A stretch of 64,000 bases of DNA from NCBI GenBank assembly GCA_022823945.1, contig JAJEBK010000011.1, positions 39,897 to 103,896 on the forward strand, written 5' to 3'. Shown in pieces: positions 8,789 through 17,428 of the stretch (position 1 is its first letter; each line of letters opens with the position of its first letter). A model generated the notes under the pieces. It was not told the origin of the DNA. It did no database searches and was given only the letters and a program-made list of their open reading frames with translations. A program made the translations under genes and the position numbers. The DNA is from Anaerolineae bacterium (GTDB lineage Bacteria > Chloroflexota > Anaerolineae > Aggregatilineales > Phototrophicaceae).

Positions 8789-10657
8789 TCAGAAATTCGC
8801 GCCCGCCACCCGCATATCGCCGATACGCCGTGTGATGCCTTGCGAATCCAGACGTTCCAGCACGGGAATGGCATATTTTCGTGAGCTGCCGAATTGATCG
8901 CGCAGGGTTTTGGCATCAATTTCGCCATACGCCTCAATATGCGCGCGGATGGCCCCCACTAGTTTTTCGTAGTCCCCTGCCGCAAAGGCGATGCTGTCGC
9001 TGACCTGCACCAGACGCCGCAAGTCCAGCAAGGCGCGCACCAACGCTTCGCCAGCCAGGTCGTTCATTTCGCTGATCGTCGGCGGGGAGAAGGGCGCAGT
9101 TGTCAGCGCAGCCATTAAGCTGTCGATGCGCGTTTGTTGCTCGCTGTTGAAGCAGATGACATGCGACTCGGCGCGGACAAAACTGCCATCGATCGTCAGA
9201 CTCTCTTCGGCGGCAATGACGGAATCCAGCAGATGCAGATTGATGCGCAAACGGCTGCCCAGCTCGGCGCGCGACATGCCCAGCCGCAGCGGGTTCGCGC
9301 TGTGGAAGCGCCCCAATTCGGCGCGAATTCGCTGGGCCAGGCGCTGCCAGGAATCGCAGGACCAGATGCCCAGACCAGGCAGATCGCGCACCAGGTCCCC
9401 CGCCAGCGCCTCAGCCAGCGCAGCTTTCATTTCCTGTTCGCCCAGATCTAGCTGTGCCGCCAGGTCAGCGACCGTTTGTGGAGCGCGAGACCGAGCGGCT
9501 ATCGCCAATTGTTCGCCAATTGAGCCGTGCAAACGCGCTTCCAGCTCGTCGAGAATCTGCGGCTGCATCCGTTTATATCGCCGGCCTGGTTGCGCATTGA
9601 CGATGATTCCGCCCCCCACAGTCTGCGCCGGCGATGGTACGCGCAGGATAAAGCGGTCGCCGCGCGTCAGAGGCAGAGGATCGCGCAGTCGGATCTGCAG
9701 CCAGCCGCTTTCGCCCGCGGAGAGCGAATCTGCATCCAGCAGCCGCAGCCGCCCCAGCGCCTCAGCCGCCCCACAGAAGAACTTGACTTCGGCATTGTGC
9801 GCCAGCGCCCCCTCGAAATCGTCGAGCATGGTGAAATGCGCGTCAGCCAGCAGGGTGGGCTGCAATCGCCCTGGTCGCGCCAGCACATCGCCGCGCTTGA
9901 TTTCGGCATTGTTGATGCCGGCGATATTGACAGCCACGCGACTGCCCGGCCGCGCCGTCTGCACATCGCGTTTATAACTTTGCAAGCCGCGGACGCGCCC
10001 GCTGTGCTCGCCCGGCTGGACGAGCAGCGTATCTCCGACCGAAAGCGAACCGCCCGTCAGCGTGCCGGTTACGACTGTGCCGAAGCCGCTGACGACAAAG
10101 ACGCGGTCGATTGGCAGGCGAGGCTGCCCAGTGTCCCCGCGCTCTGGCAAGTCCGCCAGCAGTGCGCTCAACTCGTCCAGCAGCCGCTCGATGCCGTCGC
10201 CTGTCTGCACGCTGACCGGGACGATGGGCGCATTTTCAATGCCAGAATCCGCCAGCAGATCTTCGATCTCCAGCTGCACGAGCTCCAGCCATTCTTCGTC
10301 GTCAATCAGGTCGGTCTTGCTGATGACGACGATGAGGCTGCCGATGTCCAGCAAGCGCAGGATAGACAAATGTTCACGCGTCTGGGGCATGATGCCTTCG
10401 TCGGCGGCGATGACCAGCAGCGCAGCATCGATGCCGCCAATGCCCGCCAGCATATTCTCGATGAAGTCACGGTGCCCGGGCACATCGACGATCCCCAAAG
10501 TCTCGCCGTTGGGGAGCTTTGCCCAGGCAAAACCGAGGTCGATAGTCAGTCCGCGGCTTTGCTCTTCGGCGAGGCGATCTGGGTTGATGCCGCTCAGTTT
10601 CTCGACCAGGCTCGATTTGCCATGATCGACATGGCCCGCTGTGCCGATGACGCGCAT
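8789..10657 (-). CDS. selB: Selenocysteine-specific elongation factor SelB
   Basis: A 622-residue GTPase that brings Sec-tRNA to UGA codons. The G domain shows GHVDHGKSSL near residues 7-16, a Gly-rich switch I region, DVPGHRDFIENM and SKTDLIDD (guanine contact, Ser in place of the usual Asn). EF-Tu-like domains 2 and 3 follow (DRVFVVSGFGTVVTGTL). The long C-terminal part, about residues 370-622, fits the winged-helix repeats that read the SECIS RNA hairpin. The gene starts 3 nt after the stop of the coiled-coil gene and is probably cotranscribed with it. selA, selD and the Sec tRNA are not in the window, and no gene here shows an in-frame UGA. Confidence 0.95.
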   Translation of the reverse strand: MRVIGTAGHVDHGKSSLVEKLSGINPDRLAEEQSRGLTIDLGFAWAKLPNGETLGIVDVPGHRDFIENMLAGIGGIDAALLVIAADEGIMPQTREHLSILRLLDIGSLIVVISKTDLIDDEEWLELVQLEIEDLLADSGIENAPIVPVSVQTGDGIERLLDELSALLADLPERGDTGQPRLPIDRVFVVSGFGTVVTGTLTGGSLSVGDTLLVQPGEHSGRVRGLQSYKRDVQTARPGSRVAVNIAGINNAEIKRGDVLARPGRLQPTLLADAHFTMLDDFEGALAHNAEVKFFCGAAEALGRLRLLDADSLSAGESGWLQIRLRDPLPLTRGDRFILRVPSPAQTVGGGIIVNAQPGRRYKRMQPQILDELEARLHGSIGEQLAIAARSRAPQTVADLAAQLDLGEQEMKAALAEALAGDLVRDLPGLGIWSCDSWQRLAQRIRAELGRFHSANPLRLGMSRAELGSRLRINLHLLDSVIAAEESLTIDGSFVRAESHVICFNSEQQTRIDSLMAALTTAPFSPPTISEMNDLAGEALVRALLDLRRLVQVSDSIAFAAGDYEKLVGAIRAHIEAYGEIDAKTLRDQFGSSRKYAIPVLERLDSQGITRRIGDMRVAGANF

Positions 10658-10660
10658 GGA

Positions 10661-11878
10661 CTATCCGTTCGGTCGGTTCAGGTTGGCGCGGTGATTTTCG
10701 GCGCTGGCACCGGCTTGACGGGCATCATATTGCAGCAGCATGGCTTGGTATCGCTCGCGGTAGAGTTCGGCGCGGGCGCGCTCCAACTGCCACAGCCGTT
10801 CGATATCGTTGCGAAGGCTCGGCAGGGACGCTTCCAGCCGGTCGACGCGCTTGATGAAGGTCGTGAATTCGCGGTCGTGGTTGCGCCAGACTTCGTCGCT
10901 CGACAGAGTCAATTGTTTCCAGCGCTTCAGATCGTCATCGCGCCAGTCATTCCATTCTTGCCGGAAACGTTCTTCGCTTAAGCGCTGCAGCTCTGCGCCT
11001 TCGCCAATGCGTCGTTCCAGCCGGTCGCCGATGCGATTGAAGTCGTCGATGATCCGTTTCATTTCACGATAGGCACCCGCCCATACCTCAAAGCGCTCGA
11101 TGTATCGTTGCAAGTCGTCGTCCTGGCTGCCAAAGCGATTCTGCAATTCAGCCATTTGTTGGTCGCGCTGCTGGGATAGCAGTTGCTGCTGGTCGATAAA
11201 CTGCTGGATTTGTTCGCGCCGTTCGCGTTCGCTGTTGCCGATATCTTGCAAGCGCCGTTCATTGCGCCGCGTCAAGTCTTCGACCAGGCTCAGCTTCGGC
11301 GAGATACCATCGACCGATTTCTTGAATTCGGGCAGATCGGTTTCGATCTCTGCCAGCCGGCGAGTATCAGAGCGGCGTTGCTCTTCCAGGAAAGCCAGAC
11401 GTCTGTCTGGTCCTTCCAGCTGTTTGGCCAAGTCTTCCATTTCTTGATTGAGGATGCGCATGGCATTTTGCAGGCGGTCGCCTTCGGATTGCAGGTCGCT
11501 GATATTGCCAAGTTGACGTTCAATGCGCTCGGCTTTGCCCGATAGTTCCCGGACAGCCCGCTGGAAGTTTTCACGCTGCAGCTCGAGCCGCCGTTCTGTT
11601 TCGCGCTCGGCGGTGAGTCGGCGCGCTTCGGCATGCGCTAGCAGCTGCTCCATATCGGCGCGCAGTTGTTCGATGATGTCGTGCTCGCGCTGCGCCGGCA
11701 TGGCTTCCTGGCGGAATTTTGCCTGATCCGATTCAACCGAATTAACTCGCCGCTGCACCACGCCGACATCTTCTGTCTGCTGTTCGAGCCGTTGTTCGAG
11801 GGCGTTGATGATTGCTTTGTCATGGCGGCGCTGTTCATCTAGCCACTCGATCATGCTGGCAAGTTGGTTGATGTCCAT
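10661..11878 (-). CDS. Long coiled-coil protein of unknown function
   Basis: A 405-residue, highly charged protein with no signal peptide or membrane segment. Nearly the whole chain has heptad character rich in Glu, Gln, Arg and Leu (for example ERETERRLELQREN, then RRLAFLEEQRRSDTRR), with a Trp-containing segment EEWNDWRDDDLKRW-like near residue 310. I do not recognise the family. The ATG at 11878 has AGGAG about 9 nt upstream; a longer frame begins at 11905. It is the first gene of a two-gene unit with selB, 3 nt apart, behind a good promoter. A link to selenoprotein synthesis is only positional. Confidence 0.8.
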   Translation of the reverse strand: MDINQLASMIEWLDEQRRHDKAIINALEQRLEQQTEDVGVVQRRVNSVESDQAKFRQEAMPAQREHDIIEQLRADMEQLLAHAEARRLTAERETERRLELQRENFQRAVRELSGKAERIERQLGNISDLQSEGDRLQNAMRILNQEMEDLAKQLEGPDRRLAFLEEQRRSDTRRLAEIETDLPEFKKSVDGISPKLSLVEDLTRRNERRLQDIGNSERERREQIQQFIDQQQLLSQQRDQQMAELQNRFGSQDDDLQRYIERFEVWAGAYREMKRIIDDFNRIGDRLERRIGEGAELQRLSEERFRQEWNDWRDDDLKRWKQLTLSSDEVWRNHDREFTTFIKRVDRLEASLPSLRNDIERLWQLERARAELYRERYQAMLLQYDARQAGASAENHRANLNRPNG

Positions 11879-11928
11879 CGTGTCTGCTCCTGACAGCACG
11901 TCCACAGACGTTCGCGGACGACAAGTCT

Positions 11929-11957
11929 ATTGTAGCAGTTTGCCGCCGTCGCTTCAA
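11929..11957 (-). promoter_or_regulatory. Promoter for the coiled-coil/selB unit
   Basis: On the - strand TTGAAG (11957-11952) and TACAAT (11934-11929) are 17 nt apart, and TGC just before the -10 gives an extended -10. Transcription should begin near 11922, about 44 nt before the ATG. Confidence 0.65.
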
Positions 11958-11981
11958 TTCATCCGCCATAGTCACTCAGCA

Positions 11982-12010
11982 TTGACAGCGCGGCCGCATT
12001 CATCTAGGCT
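11982..12010 (+). promoter_or_regulatory. Promoter of the his operon
   Basis: A perfect TTGACA (11982-11987) is followed after 17 nt by TAGGCT (12005-12010). A start near 12017 places the leader-peptide ATG about 24 nt downstream. It lies back to back with the selB-unit promoter. Confidence 0.7.
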
Positions 12011-12040
12011 TGTGCGAACAAGTATCGAGCGCGACATACG

Positions 12041-12100
12041 ATGACCCGAGTCTACCATCATCATCCCGTCCGACTTGTCAGAGCGAAGCCTGGCGTGTGA
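12041..12100 (+). CDS. hisL: his operon leader peptide (attenuator peptide)
   Basis: A 19-codon frame reads MTRVYHHHPVRLVRAKPGV and stops at 12098-12100. Three consecutive His codons (12056-12064) stand where a ribosome short of charged His-tRNA would stall. It lies between the his promoter and a terminator directly ahead of hisH. The first residues resemble the enterobacterial HisL start (MTRV...). The ribosome site is weak. The position, His run and downstream RNA elements together make a regulatory leader likely; translation itself is not proven. Confidence 0.75.
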   Translation: MTRVYHHHPVRLVRAKPGV

Positions 12101-12152
12101 TGATTCGCGCCGCCCCAGCACCAAATGCCTCGCTCAACTTGCGGGGTTTTTT
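12081..12152 (+). promoter_or_regulatory. his attenuator: antiterminator and terminator pair
   Basis: GAGCGA at 12081-12086, inside the end of the leader-peptide frame, is complementary to TCGCTC at 12130-12135, which includes most of the 5' arm of the terminator hairpin. A ribosome stalled at the His codons would shield RNA to about 12077 and leave GAGCGA free to form the antiterminator. A ribosome reaching the stop codon would cover it, so the terminator forms. This is classic translation-coupled attenuation, inferred from sequence. Confidence 0.65.
12128..12152 (+). terminator. Attenuator terminator ahead of hisH
   Basis: The stem CCTCGC (12128-12133) / GCGGGG (12141-12146) has a 7-nt loop and one G-U pair, followed directly by six T residues. 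It ends 20 nt before the hisH ATG, so it must be read through for operon expression. Confidence 0.75.
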
Positions 12153-12172
12153 GTTTGTGAAAAGGACAAAAC

Positions 12173-12781
12173 ATGCTGGCAATCATCGATTATGGCGCGG
12201 GCAACCTGCGCAGCGTCTTGCACGCATTGACGCACCTTGGTGTAAGGGACATGCGCTTGGCGCGCGAGCCGCAGGAATTGCAGGGCGCGAGCAAAATCAT
12301 CCTGCCCGGCGTGGGCGCGTTTGGCGCGGGCATGGCGCAGTTGCAGCGGCAGGGGCTGGTTGTCCCGCTGAAGCAGGCGCTGGCGGCTGGAATCCCCTAC
12401 CTGGGCATCTGCGTTGGCATGCAGATCCTCTACGAAGTCGGCGAAGAGATGGGCGAGCATGCAGGTTTGGGCGTGCTGGGCGGGCGCGTGATTCGCTTTC
12501 CACGCTTTGACGGGCTAAAAGTGCCGCACATGGGCTGGAATCAGCTGAAGGTCAGGCAGCAATGCGCGCTGCTGGATGGACTGGACGCGGGGAGCTATAC
12601 CTATTTTGTGCACAGCTATTACTGCGCGCCGACTGACCGCGGGACGGTCGCCGCCTCGGTCGATTATGGTGTGGAATTCGCGGCTGTGGTCCACCATGAC
12701 AACATCTTTGGCGTGCAATTCCACCCCGAAAAGTCCCAGCAAACCGGCTTGCGCATCTTGACGAACTTTCTGCGCTTGTAA
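12173..12781 (+). CDS. hisH: Imidazole glycerol phosphate synthase, glutaminase subunit HisH
   Basis: A 202-residue class I glutamine amidotransferase that supplies ammonia to HisF. The nucleophile Cys is in GICVGMQ near residue 83, the oxyanion-hole PGVGAFG near 44-50, and the His-Glu pair in FHPEKS near 183-188. IDYGAGNLRSV at the N-terminus is typical. It is the first structural gene after the attenuator, and AAAAGGA lies upstream. hisA follows after about 60 nt. Confidence 0.96.
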   Translation: MLAIIDYGAGNLRSVLHALTHLGVRDMRLAREPQELQGASKIILPGVGAFGAGMAQLQRQGLVVPLKQALAAGIPYLGICVGMQILYEVGEEMGEHAGLGVLGGRVIRFPRFDGLKVPHMGWNQLKVRQQCALLDGLDAGSYTYFVHSYYCAPTDRGTVAASVDYGVEFAAVVHHDNIFGVQFHPEKSQQTGLRILTNFLRL

Positions 12782-12840
12782 GGTTGCGCACGAGAGTCAT
12801 ACAGGACTATTAAACAAGAATGGGCACAGAGAGGCAGCGG

Positions 12841-13563
12841 ATGATCATATACCCGGCCATAGACTTGCGCGGCGGAAAAGTCGTACGGCTCCGCGAGGGC
12901 GATCCGGCGCGGCAGCAGACTTTCAGCGACGATCCGCTGGCGACAGCGAAAAGCTGGCTCGATCAAGGCGCAAGCTGGCTGCACCTGGTCAATCTGGACG
13001 GGGCATTTGACCAAGCCAATGAGAATCTGCGCATACTGGAAAGCATCGCCCGGCTGGATGCCTGCGTGCAATTTGGCGGTGGCCTGCGCGATCTGGCGGC
13101 GCTGCGACAAGCTCGCGATGCCGGCGCAGATCGGCTGGTTATTGGCACGATGACGGTGCGCGCTCCTGAATCGGCGCTGGCGGCTGTGGGAGAATTCGGC
13201 GCGGAAGCGATTTGCATGGCGCTGGATGCCCGCGATGGCAGGGTTGCCACGCACGGCTGGACGGAAGTCTCGCAACACAGCCCGCTCACGCTGGGCAGAT
13301 GGCTGCGCGAGCGCGGCGCGCGACATGCGCTCTATACCGATGTGGCGCGGGATGGTGGCTTGCGGGGCGTCAATGTCGCCGATACGATTGCCCTCGCGCG
13401 GGAAACAGGCTTGCAGGTGATCGCCTCTGGCGGCGTGAGTCGGCTGGAAGACATCCGACTGTTGGCGGCAAGCGGCCTGGTGGCTGGAGCGGTCATCGGC
13501 ATGGCGCTGTACAAAGAGGAATTTGCGCTGGCGGATGCGCTGGCGGCGGCGAAAGGTGATTGA
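12841..13563 (+). CDS. hisA: Phosphoribosylformimino-AICAR-phosphate isomerase HisA
   Basis: A 240-residue (beta-alpha)8-barrel isomerase that converts ProFAR to PRFAR in histidine synthesis. Catalytic Asp 8 is in [14 protein letters not shown], and the second Asp is in [13 protein letters not shown]. Phosphate-binding motifs FGGGLRD and ASGGVS are clear. The ATG at 12841 begins MIIYPAID; an upstream ATG at 12820 has no support. GAGAGGCAG serves as ribosome site. The hisA stop overlaps a TTG in front of hisF and the true hisF ATG follows 2 nt later. Confidence 0.96.
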   Translation: MIIYPAIDLRGGKVVRLREGDPARQQTFSDDPLATAKSWLDQGASWLHLVNLDGAFDQANENLRILESIARLDACVQFGGGLRDLAALRQARDAGADRLVIGTMTVRAPESALAAVGEFGAEAICMALDARDGRVATHGWTEVSQHSPLTLGRWLRERGARHALYTDVARDGGLRGVNVADTIALARETGLQVIASGGVSRLEDIRLLAASGLVAGAVIGMALYKEEFALADALAAAKGD

Positions 13564-13565
13564 CA

Positions 13566-14351
13566 ATGTTGGCAAAACGGATCATCCCCTGTCTGGATGT
13601 CATGGATGGGCGAGTCGTCAAAGGCGTCAATTTCATCGACCTGCGCGATGCCGGCGACCCGGTCGAGCAAGCCATGATTTATGACCGCGAAGGCGCGGAC
13701 GAGCTGGTTTTCCTGGATATCACAGCATCGCACGAAGCGCGAGCCACCCGCCTGGAAATGGTGCGTCAGGTGGCGGACAGCCTGTTCATTCCCTTCTGTG
13801 TCGGCGGAGGCATCCGCACGATCGACGATATCCGCGATACGCTGCTGGCTGGCGCGGACAAGGTATCCATCAACAGCGCGGCTGTTCGCGATCCCGAGCT
13901 GATTTCGGCGGGCGCCTGGGGATTCGGCAGCCAGTGCATCGTCGTCGCCATCGACCCGCGGCGCGTTGACGGGCGCTGGGTGGTGCACATCAATGGCGGG
14001 CGCATCCCGACTGACAAAGAAGCCGTCGACTGGGCGCGAGAAGTCGAGGCGCGAGGCGCTGGCGAGATTCTGCTGACCAGCATGGACAAAGACGGCACGA
14101 AATCCGGTTATGACATTGAACTGACCGAGGCGGTCGCCGCGGCTGTTTCCATCCCGGTGATAGCCTCTGGCGGCGCAGGCTGCGAAGAGCACTTCCGCGA
14201 GGCGCTGCAAGAAGGCGGGGCGGATGCGGCGCTGGCAGCCAGTTTATTTCATTTCAATGAATTGCGGCTGGGCGCGCTCAAACAGTATTTGCGCGAGTGT
14301 GGCGTACCCGTTCGGCTGACAGGTTGGGAGGCGCTGGATGATGCTGGATAA
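13566..14351 (+). CDS. hisF: Imidazole glycerol phosphate synthase, cyclase subunit HisF
   Basis: A 261-residue barrel enzyme that joins PRFAR and HisH-derived ammonia to give imidazole glycerol phosphate and AICAR. The catalytic acids are D11 in [14 protein letters not shown] and the Asp in [11 protein letters not shown] near residue 130. Other marks are FCVGGGIRT and [15 protein letters not shown]. The ATG at 13566 starts MLAKRIIPC; a TTG six bases earlier is possible. Its end overlaps hisI by 14 nt. Confidence 0.97.
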   Translation: MLAKRIIPCLDVMDGRVVKGVNFIDLRDAGDPVEQAMIYDREGADELVFLDITASHEARATRLEMVRQVADSLFIPFCVGGGIRTIDDIRDTLLAGADKVSINSAAVRDPELISAGAWGFGSQCIVVAIDPRRVDGRWVVHINGGRIPTDKEAVDWAREVEARGAGEILLTSMDKDGTKSGYDIELTEAVAAAVSIPVIASGGAGCEEHFREALQEGGADAALAASLFHFNELRLGALKQYLRECGVPVRLTGWEALDDAG

Positions 14352-14697
14352 GGCGACATTGGCGGCAATGCGCTGGGATGCAGACGGGCTGATGCCAGCC
14401 ATCGCCCAGGATGCCAACACCGGCAAAGTGCTGATGCTGGCTTATATGAATGCGCAGTCACTAAAACGAACTTTGGAAACAGGGCAGGCTGTGTTTTGGA
14501 GCAGAAGCCGGCGAGCATTGTGGCGAAAAGGCGCGACATCTGGCAATACACAGCGCGTCATTGAAATTCGCATCGACTGCGATGCCGATACGTTGCTGCT
14601 GCTAGTCGACCCAGCCGGACCCGCGTGCCACACCAATGCAGAAACCTGCTTCTTCCGCAGCCTGGACGACTTTTCCGCCTCGCCACAGCGGCTCTGA
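14338..14697 (+). CDS. hisI: Phosphoribosyl-AMP cyclohydrolase HisI
   Basis: A 119-residue enzyme opening the adenine ring of phosphoribosyl-AMP. The metal-site signature [13 protein letters not shown] and the following [12 protein letters not shown] contain the Asp and Cys ligands of the family; [17 protein letters not shown] is also typical. It is the separate HisI form, with HisE encoded by the next gene. Two adjacent ATGs occur at 14338 and 14341, with GGGAGG upstream. The start overlaps hisF, so coupling is likely. Confidence 0.96.
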   Translation: MMLDKATLAAMRWDADGLMPAIAQDANTGKVLMLAYMNAQSLKRTLETGQAVFWSRSRRALWRKGATSGNTQRVIEIRIDCDADTLLLLVDPAGPACHTNAETCFFRSLDDFSASPQRL

Positions 14698-14707
14698 GGA
14701 GGCTGTC

Positions 14708-14998
14708 ATGGACGACATGCTTGACGAGCTGGAAGCCATCATCAGCGACCGCCAGCGCAACCCGCTACAAGGCAGCTATACCAATCGGCTCCTGGAAAAC
14801 GGAGTGTCAGCCATGGCGCAAAAGGTGGGCGAAGAAGCTGTTGAAGTGGTGATTGCCGCGTTGGCGCAAGACCGAAACGAACAGATCGACGAGCTCGCCG
14901 ACCTGCTGTATCACATGTTGGTTTTGATGCGGGAGCTGGATATCAGCCTGGACGATGTGCGCGCGCGCCTGCGGCAACGGCATCAGCCACCCGCATGA
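14708..14998 (+). CDS. hisE: Phosphoribosyl-ATP pyrophosphatase HisE
   Basis: A 96-residue all-helical MazG-like pyrophosphatase that converts phosphoribosyl-ATP to phosphoribosyl-AMP, the step before HisI. Metal-binding residues lie in KVGEEAVEVVIAA (ExxE) and ELADLLYHMLVLM (ExxD-like). GAGGAGG stands 6 nt ahead of the ATG. It is the last gene of the hisHAFIE unit; hisG, hisD, hisC and hisB must be elsewhere. Its stop is one base from the stop of the opposing DsbA-like gene. Confidence 0.95.
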   Translation: MDDMLDELEAIISDRQRNPLQGSYTNRLLENGVSAMAQKVGEEAVEVVIAALAQDRNEQIDELADLLYHMLVLMRELDISLDDVRARLRQRHQPPA

Positions 14999-14999
14999 G

Positions 15000-16811
15000 C
15001 TAGGGCATGTGGTCGAATTGCCCGTCCATGTATTCGCTGTAGGTCAGGTACCCTTTCCAGTAGTCAAACGGAATTGTCGCGAATGCGCCCGCGAAGACTT
15101 CGTCAGTGGCATAAACCACGGAAACGATTGGCGACGACTCTTGCAATTGCCCGTCCATGCCCGCGACCATGGCATAGAGCAGCATAGGCGTCTCTGGATA
15201 GTAGAGCATCAGTACACTTTCGCTCACGCTGAAAGGCTGCCCGGTCACGAAGCTCGGCTCACCATGCGCGGCGATCAGGTCGCCAACGGTGATATTCGGC
15301 GCGTGTTGGAAGAGCATGGTCGCGACATACTCGCTGCCCTGGCTGGAGATCTGGCAGCAGGGAGCGCCGTTCGCGCTGGCGAAAACAAAAGTGGCATCGC
15401 TGCTGTTGATCACCGTCATCCCGTCTAGCTGCTGTACGATTTCCAACGCATCCGCCAATGAAGTTTCGCCGGGTGTGATGCCCTGCCAGCAAGGCGCTGC
15501 GCAAGGCTCGCCATTTAGAAGGCTGTCGTCATTCAGGAAACTCTGGTTTAGCAAGCTTGCTTCGGGAGCGCCTATGGATATGCCTTCCGCGCCATCGGCC
15601 AGCGCGCTCAACATCTCATAGGGCAATCCGCCGCGATCGACTGGCTGCCCGCCGGCGTAGACGATCTCGAGTCCGCCGCCATCAATGCGGGCGCGTGTGG
15701 CGGGCGTGCCGGTGACTCCTGCCGATTGCGCCAGTTGTGTGTCGATCAAGTGCTGGGCAGCGCGCGAGGAACAGGCGTCCAGGGCGGCTGCATCCAGTTG
15801 CAGCAGGTTGGACAGGGATTCGCTCATATTGTCGAGATTGCCGGCGCTGGCGAACTCAAACAGCAGGTCGTGCCCGTCCCAAAACTTGCCTGGATCCTGC
15901 ACAGCCACACATTCGGCCAGAGTCGCGCTGGCCACGGAGAACTCGGGATGCACCACCAGAAAGAAGCGATATTCAAATTGCGCCAACCCCGTCGCAATAT
16001 GCGTCTCAACGAAGCGATGCAAGGTGTCTTGGTAGACTTGACAATGCGAGCAGAGGAAGTCCTCAAAAGCCACGATGGTCAGCGGCGCGGCTGGATCGCC
16101 CAAAACAAAGCCACCATCGGCGCGGCGGAATGCAGGAATGCCAGCATAACGTCCATGCTCAATGATCACTGGCTCTGCGGACTGCGGGCGTATGGCATTG
16201 ACCAGGACATCCAGTTGCTCGGGCAGCGCCAGGGGGATGGCTAGCGGGTCGTCCGCGCCATATTGCACAAATAGCGACGGCGTGCCAGTCACTCCCAGCT
16301 CGAAGCCGTATTGCGCATCGACCGCGTGCTGGCCGGCTGTCGCGGCGCAACTGCCCAGCGCCTCGGCATCCATATCCAGCATTTCGGCGAATACCGCTGT
16401 CGATTCGGCGGTGAAGCCATGCTCGGTCGTCAGCTGGAACATCGTGTCATGCGCATGCCAGAAACGTCCCGGCTGCAACATATCGGCGCATTCCACCAGG
16501 CTGGCGCTTTGTACAGATAGCTGCGGATCGACGACTGGAAAGATGCGATACTCGAATTGCGCCTGGCCCGTCAAAACATAATCGCGGATGAAGCCGGCGA
16601 TAATCGGTTCATAATGCTGGCAGCTGCCGCACAAAAAGTCGGAAAACTCGATCAGTTTGACAGCGGCATCGGCATCGCCCAGCACAAAGCCGCCATCGGG
16701 CAATCGGGTCTTGGCGATATCTGCGTAAGGATCGATGCTTTGCGCCAGCGGAGATGTACTGGCAAAGCACAGCAAAATCAGTACAAGCGCGGCTCGTAAC
16801 TTGGCAATCAT
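15000..16811 (-). CDS. Secreted protein with two DsbA-like thioredoxin domains and a PCWxGI-type C-terminal domain
   Basis: A 603-residue exported protein with an N-terminal signal peptide (MIAKLRAALVLILLCFAS, cleavage near PLAQS). Two DsbA/Thioredoxin_4-like domains follow, each introduced by GGFVLGD: the first has CGSC at 61-64 and the second CSHC at 254-257, both with a later GVTGTP carrying the cis-proline. After about residue 400 comes a different domain with CAAPCWQGITPGETSL, a pattern I associate with Chloroflexota exported proteins of unknown function. The protein probably forms or isomerises disulfides outside the cell. The two domains may be an internal duplication. GAGG lies upstream of the ATG. 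Confidence 0.85.
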   Translation of the reverse strand: MIAKLRAALVLILLCFASTSPLAQSIDPYADIAKTRLPDGGFVLGDADAAVKLIEFSDFLCGSCQHYEPIIAGFIRDYVLTGQAQFEYRIFPVVDPQLSVQSASLVECADMLQPGRFWHAHDTMFQLTTEHGFTAESTAVFAEMLDMDAEALGSCAATAGQHAVDAQYGFELGVTGTPSLFVQYGADDPLAIPLALPEQLDVLVNAIRPQSAEPVIIEHGRYAGIPAFRRADGGFVLGDPAAPLTIVAFEDFLCSHCQVYQDTLHRFVETHIATGLAQFEYRFFLVVHPEFSVASATLAECVAVQDPGKFWDGHDLLFEFASAGNLDNMSESLSNLLQLDAAALDACSSRAAQHLIDTQLAQSAGVTGTPATRARIDGGGLEIVYAGGQPVDRGGLPYEMLSALADGAEGISIGAPEASLLNQSFLNDDSLLNGEPCAAPCWQGITPGETSLADALEIVQQLDGMTVINSSDATFVFASANGAPCCQISSQGSEYVATMLFQHAPNITVGDLIAAHGEPSFVTGQPFSVSESVLMLYYPETPMLLYAMVAGMDGQLQESSPIVSVVYATDEVFAGAFATIPFDYWKGYLTYSEYMDGQFDHMP

Positions 16812-16909
16812 GATGAAACCTCATTCCAGTTGGCTTGGCTCAAGTGTCGCACAAAAGCCTGCGATTTCAATGCTTGTATGCGCCGTCCGACTCACAGTAG
16901 ACTCGTCAA

Positions 16910-17356
16910 ATGTCTGCCCAGCCAACCCGGCGCGAGCTGCCAATGTCCAAAGCCGATCCCCACACGAGCGAGACCAGCTTTCATGTGCGCTATGCCGAAA
17001 CAGATGCCATGGGCTTCGTGCATCACGCTGTCTACCTGGTCTGGTTTGAAGAAGGGCGCAGCGCGTTCATCCGCGAGCAGGGCTGGAGCTATGCGGAGAT
17101 CGAACGGTCGGGATATTTTCTGGTCGCCAGCGACCTGCGCGCGAGGTATCTGAAAGCCGCTCGCTATGACCAGCGCGTGACGGTGCGCGTTTGGATTGCC
17201 CAAATCAAATCGCGGCAGCTGACATTCGCCTGCGAAGTCGTGGACAGCGAATCGAATGACTGCTTTTTCAGCGCCAGCTTGAAACTGCTCTGCCTGAATC
17301 GGGCGGGGGCAATCACCCGGATCCCGCCAGAGTGGGGAGCCTGGCTGCGCGAATGA
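16910..17356 (+). CDS. Acyl-CoA thioesterase, YbgC/4-hydroxybenzoyl-CoA thioesterase type
   Basis: A hot-dog-fold protein of up to 148 residues. The motif VRYAETDAMGFVHHAVYLVWFEEGR contains the catalytic Asp and the segment lining the CoA site. It should hydrolyse a short- or medium-chain acyl-CoA. The start is uncertain: ATG 16910 has no clear ribosome site, and ATG 16943 (MSKADP) is an alternative that removes 11 residues without touching the fold. An acyl-CoA ligase gene follows 72 nt downstream, with its own possible promoter. Confidence 0.88.
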   Translation: MSAQPTRRELPMSKADPHTSETSFHVRYAETDAMGFVHHAVYLVWFEEGRSAFIREQGWSYAEIERSGYFLVASDLRARYLKAARYDQRVTVRVWIAQIKSRQLTFACEVVDSESNDCFFSASLKLLCLNRAGAITRIPPEWGAWLRE

Positions 17357-17428
17357 TGCGCATGCGGTGCCAAGATGTGTTATGCTGGTGGCGGATTCGT
17401 GGATTAACGACTGCGGGAGCGCTGCAAA

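Noticed and set aside
9527..10981. A 484-codon + strand open frame.
   Set aside because: It is the mirror frame of selB and the coiled-coil gene; selB motifs are unmistakable on the other strand.
8781..12000. A selenocysteine tRNA or SECIS element near selB.
   Set aside because: I found no long-variable-arm tRNA with a TCA anticodon and no gene with an in-frame TGA.
12010..12510. A 166-codon frame overlapping the his leader and hisH.
   Set aside because: It runs across the attenuator terminator and then hisH in a wrong frame.
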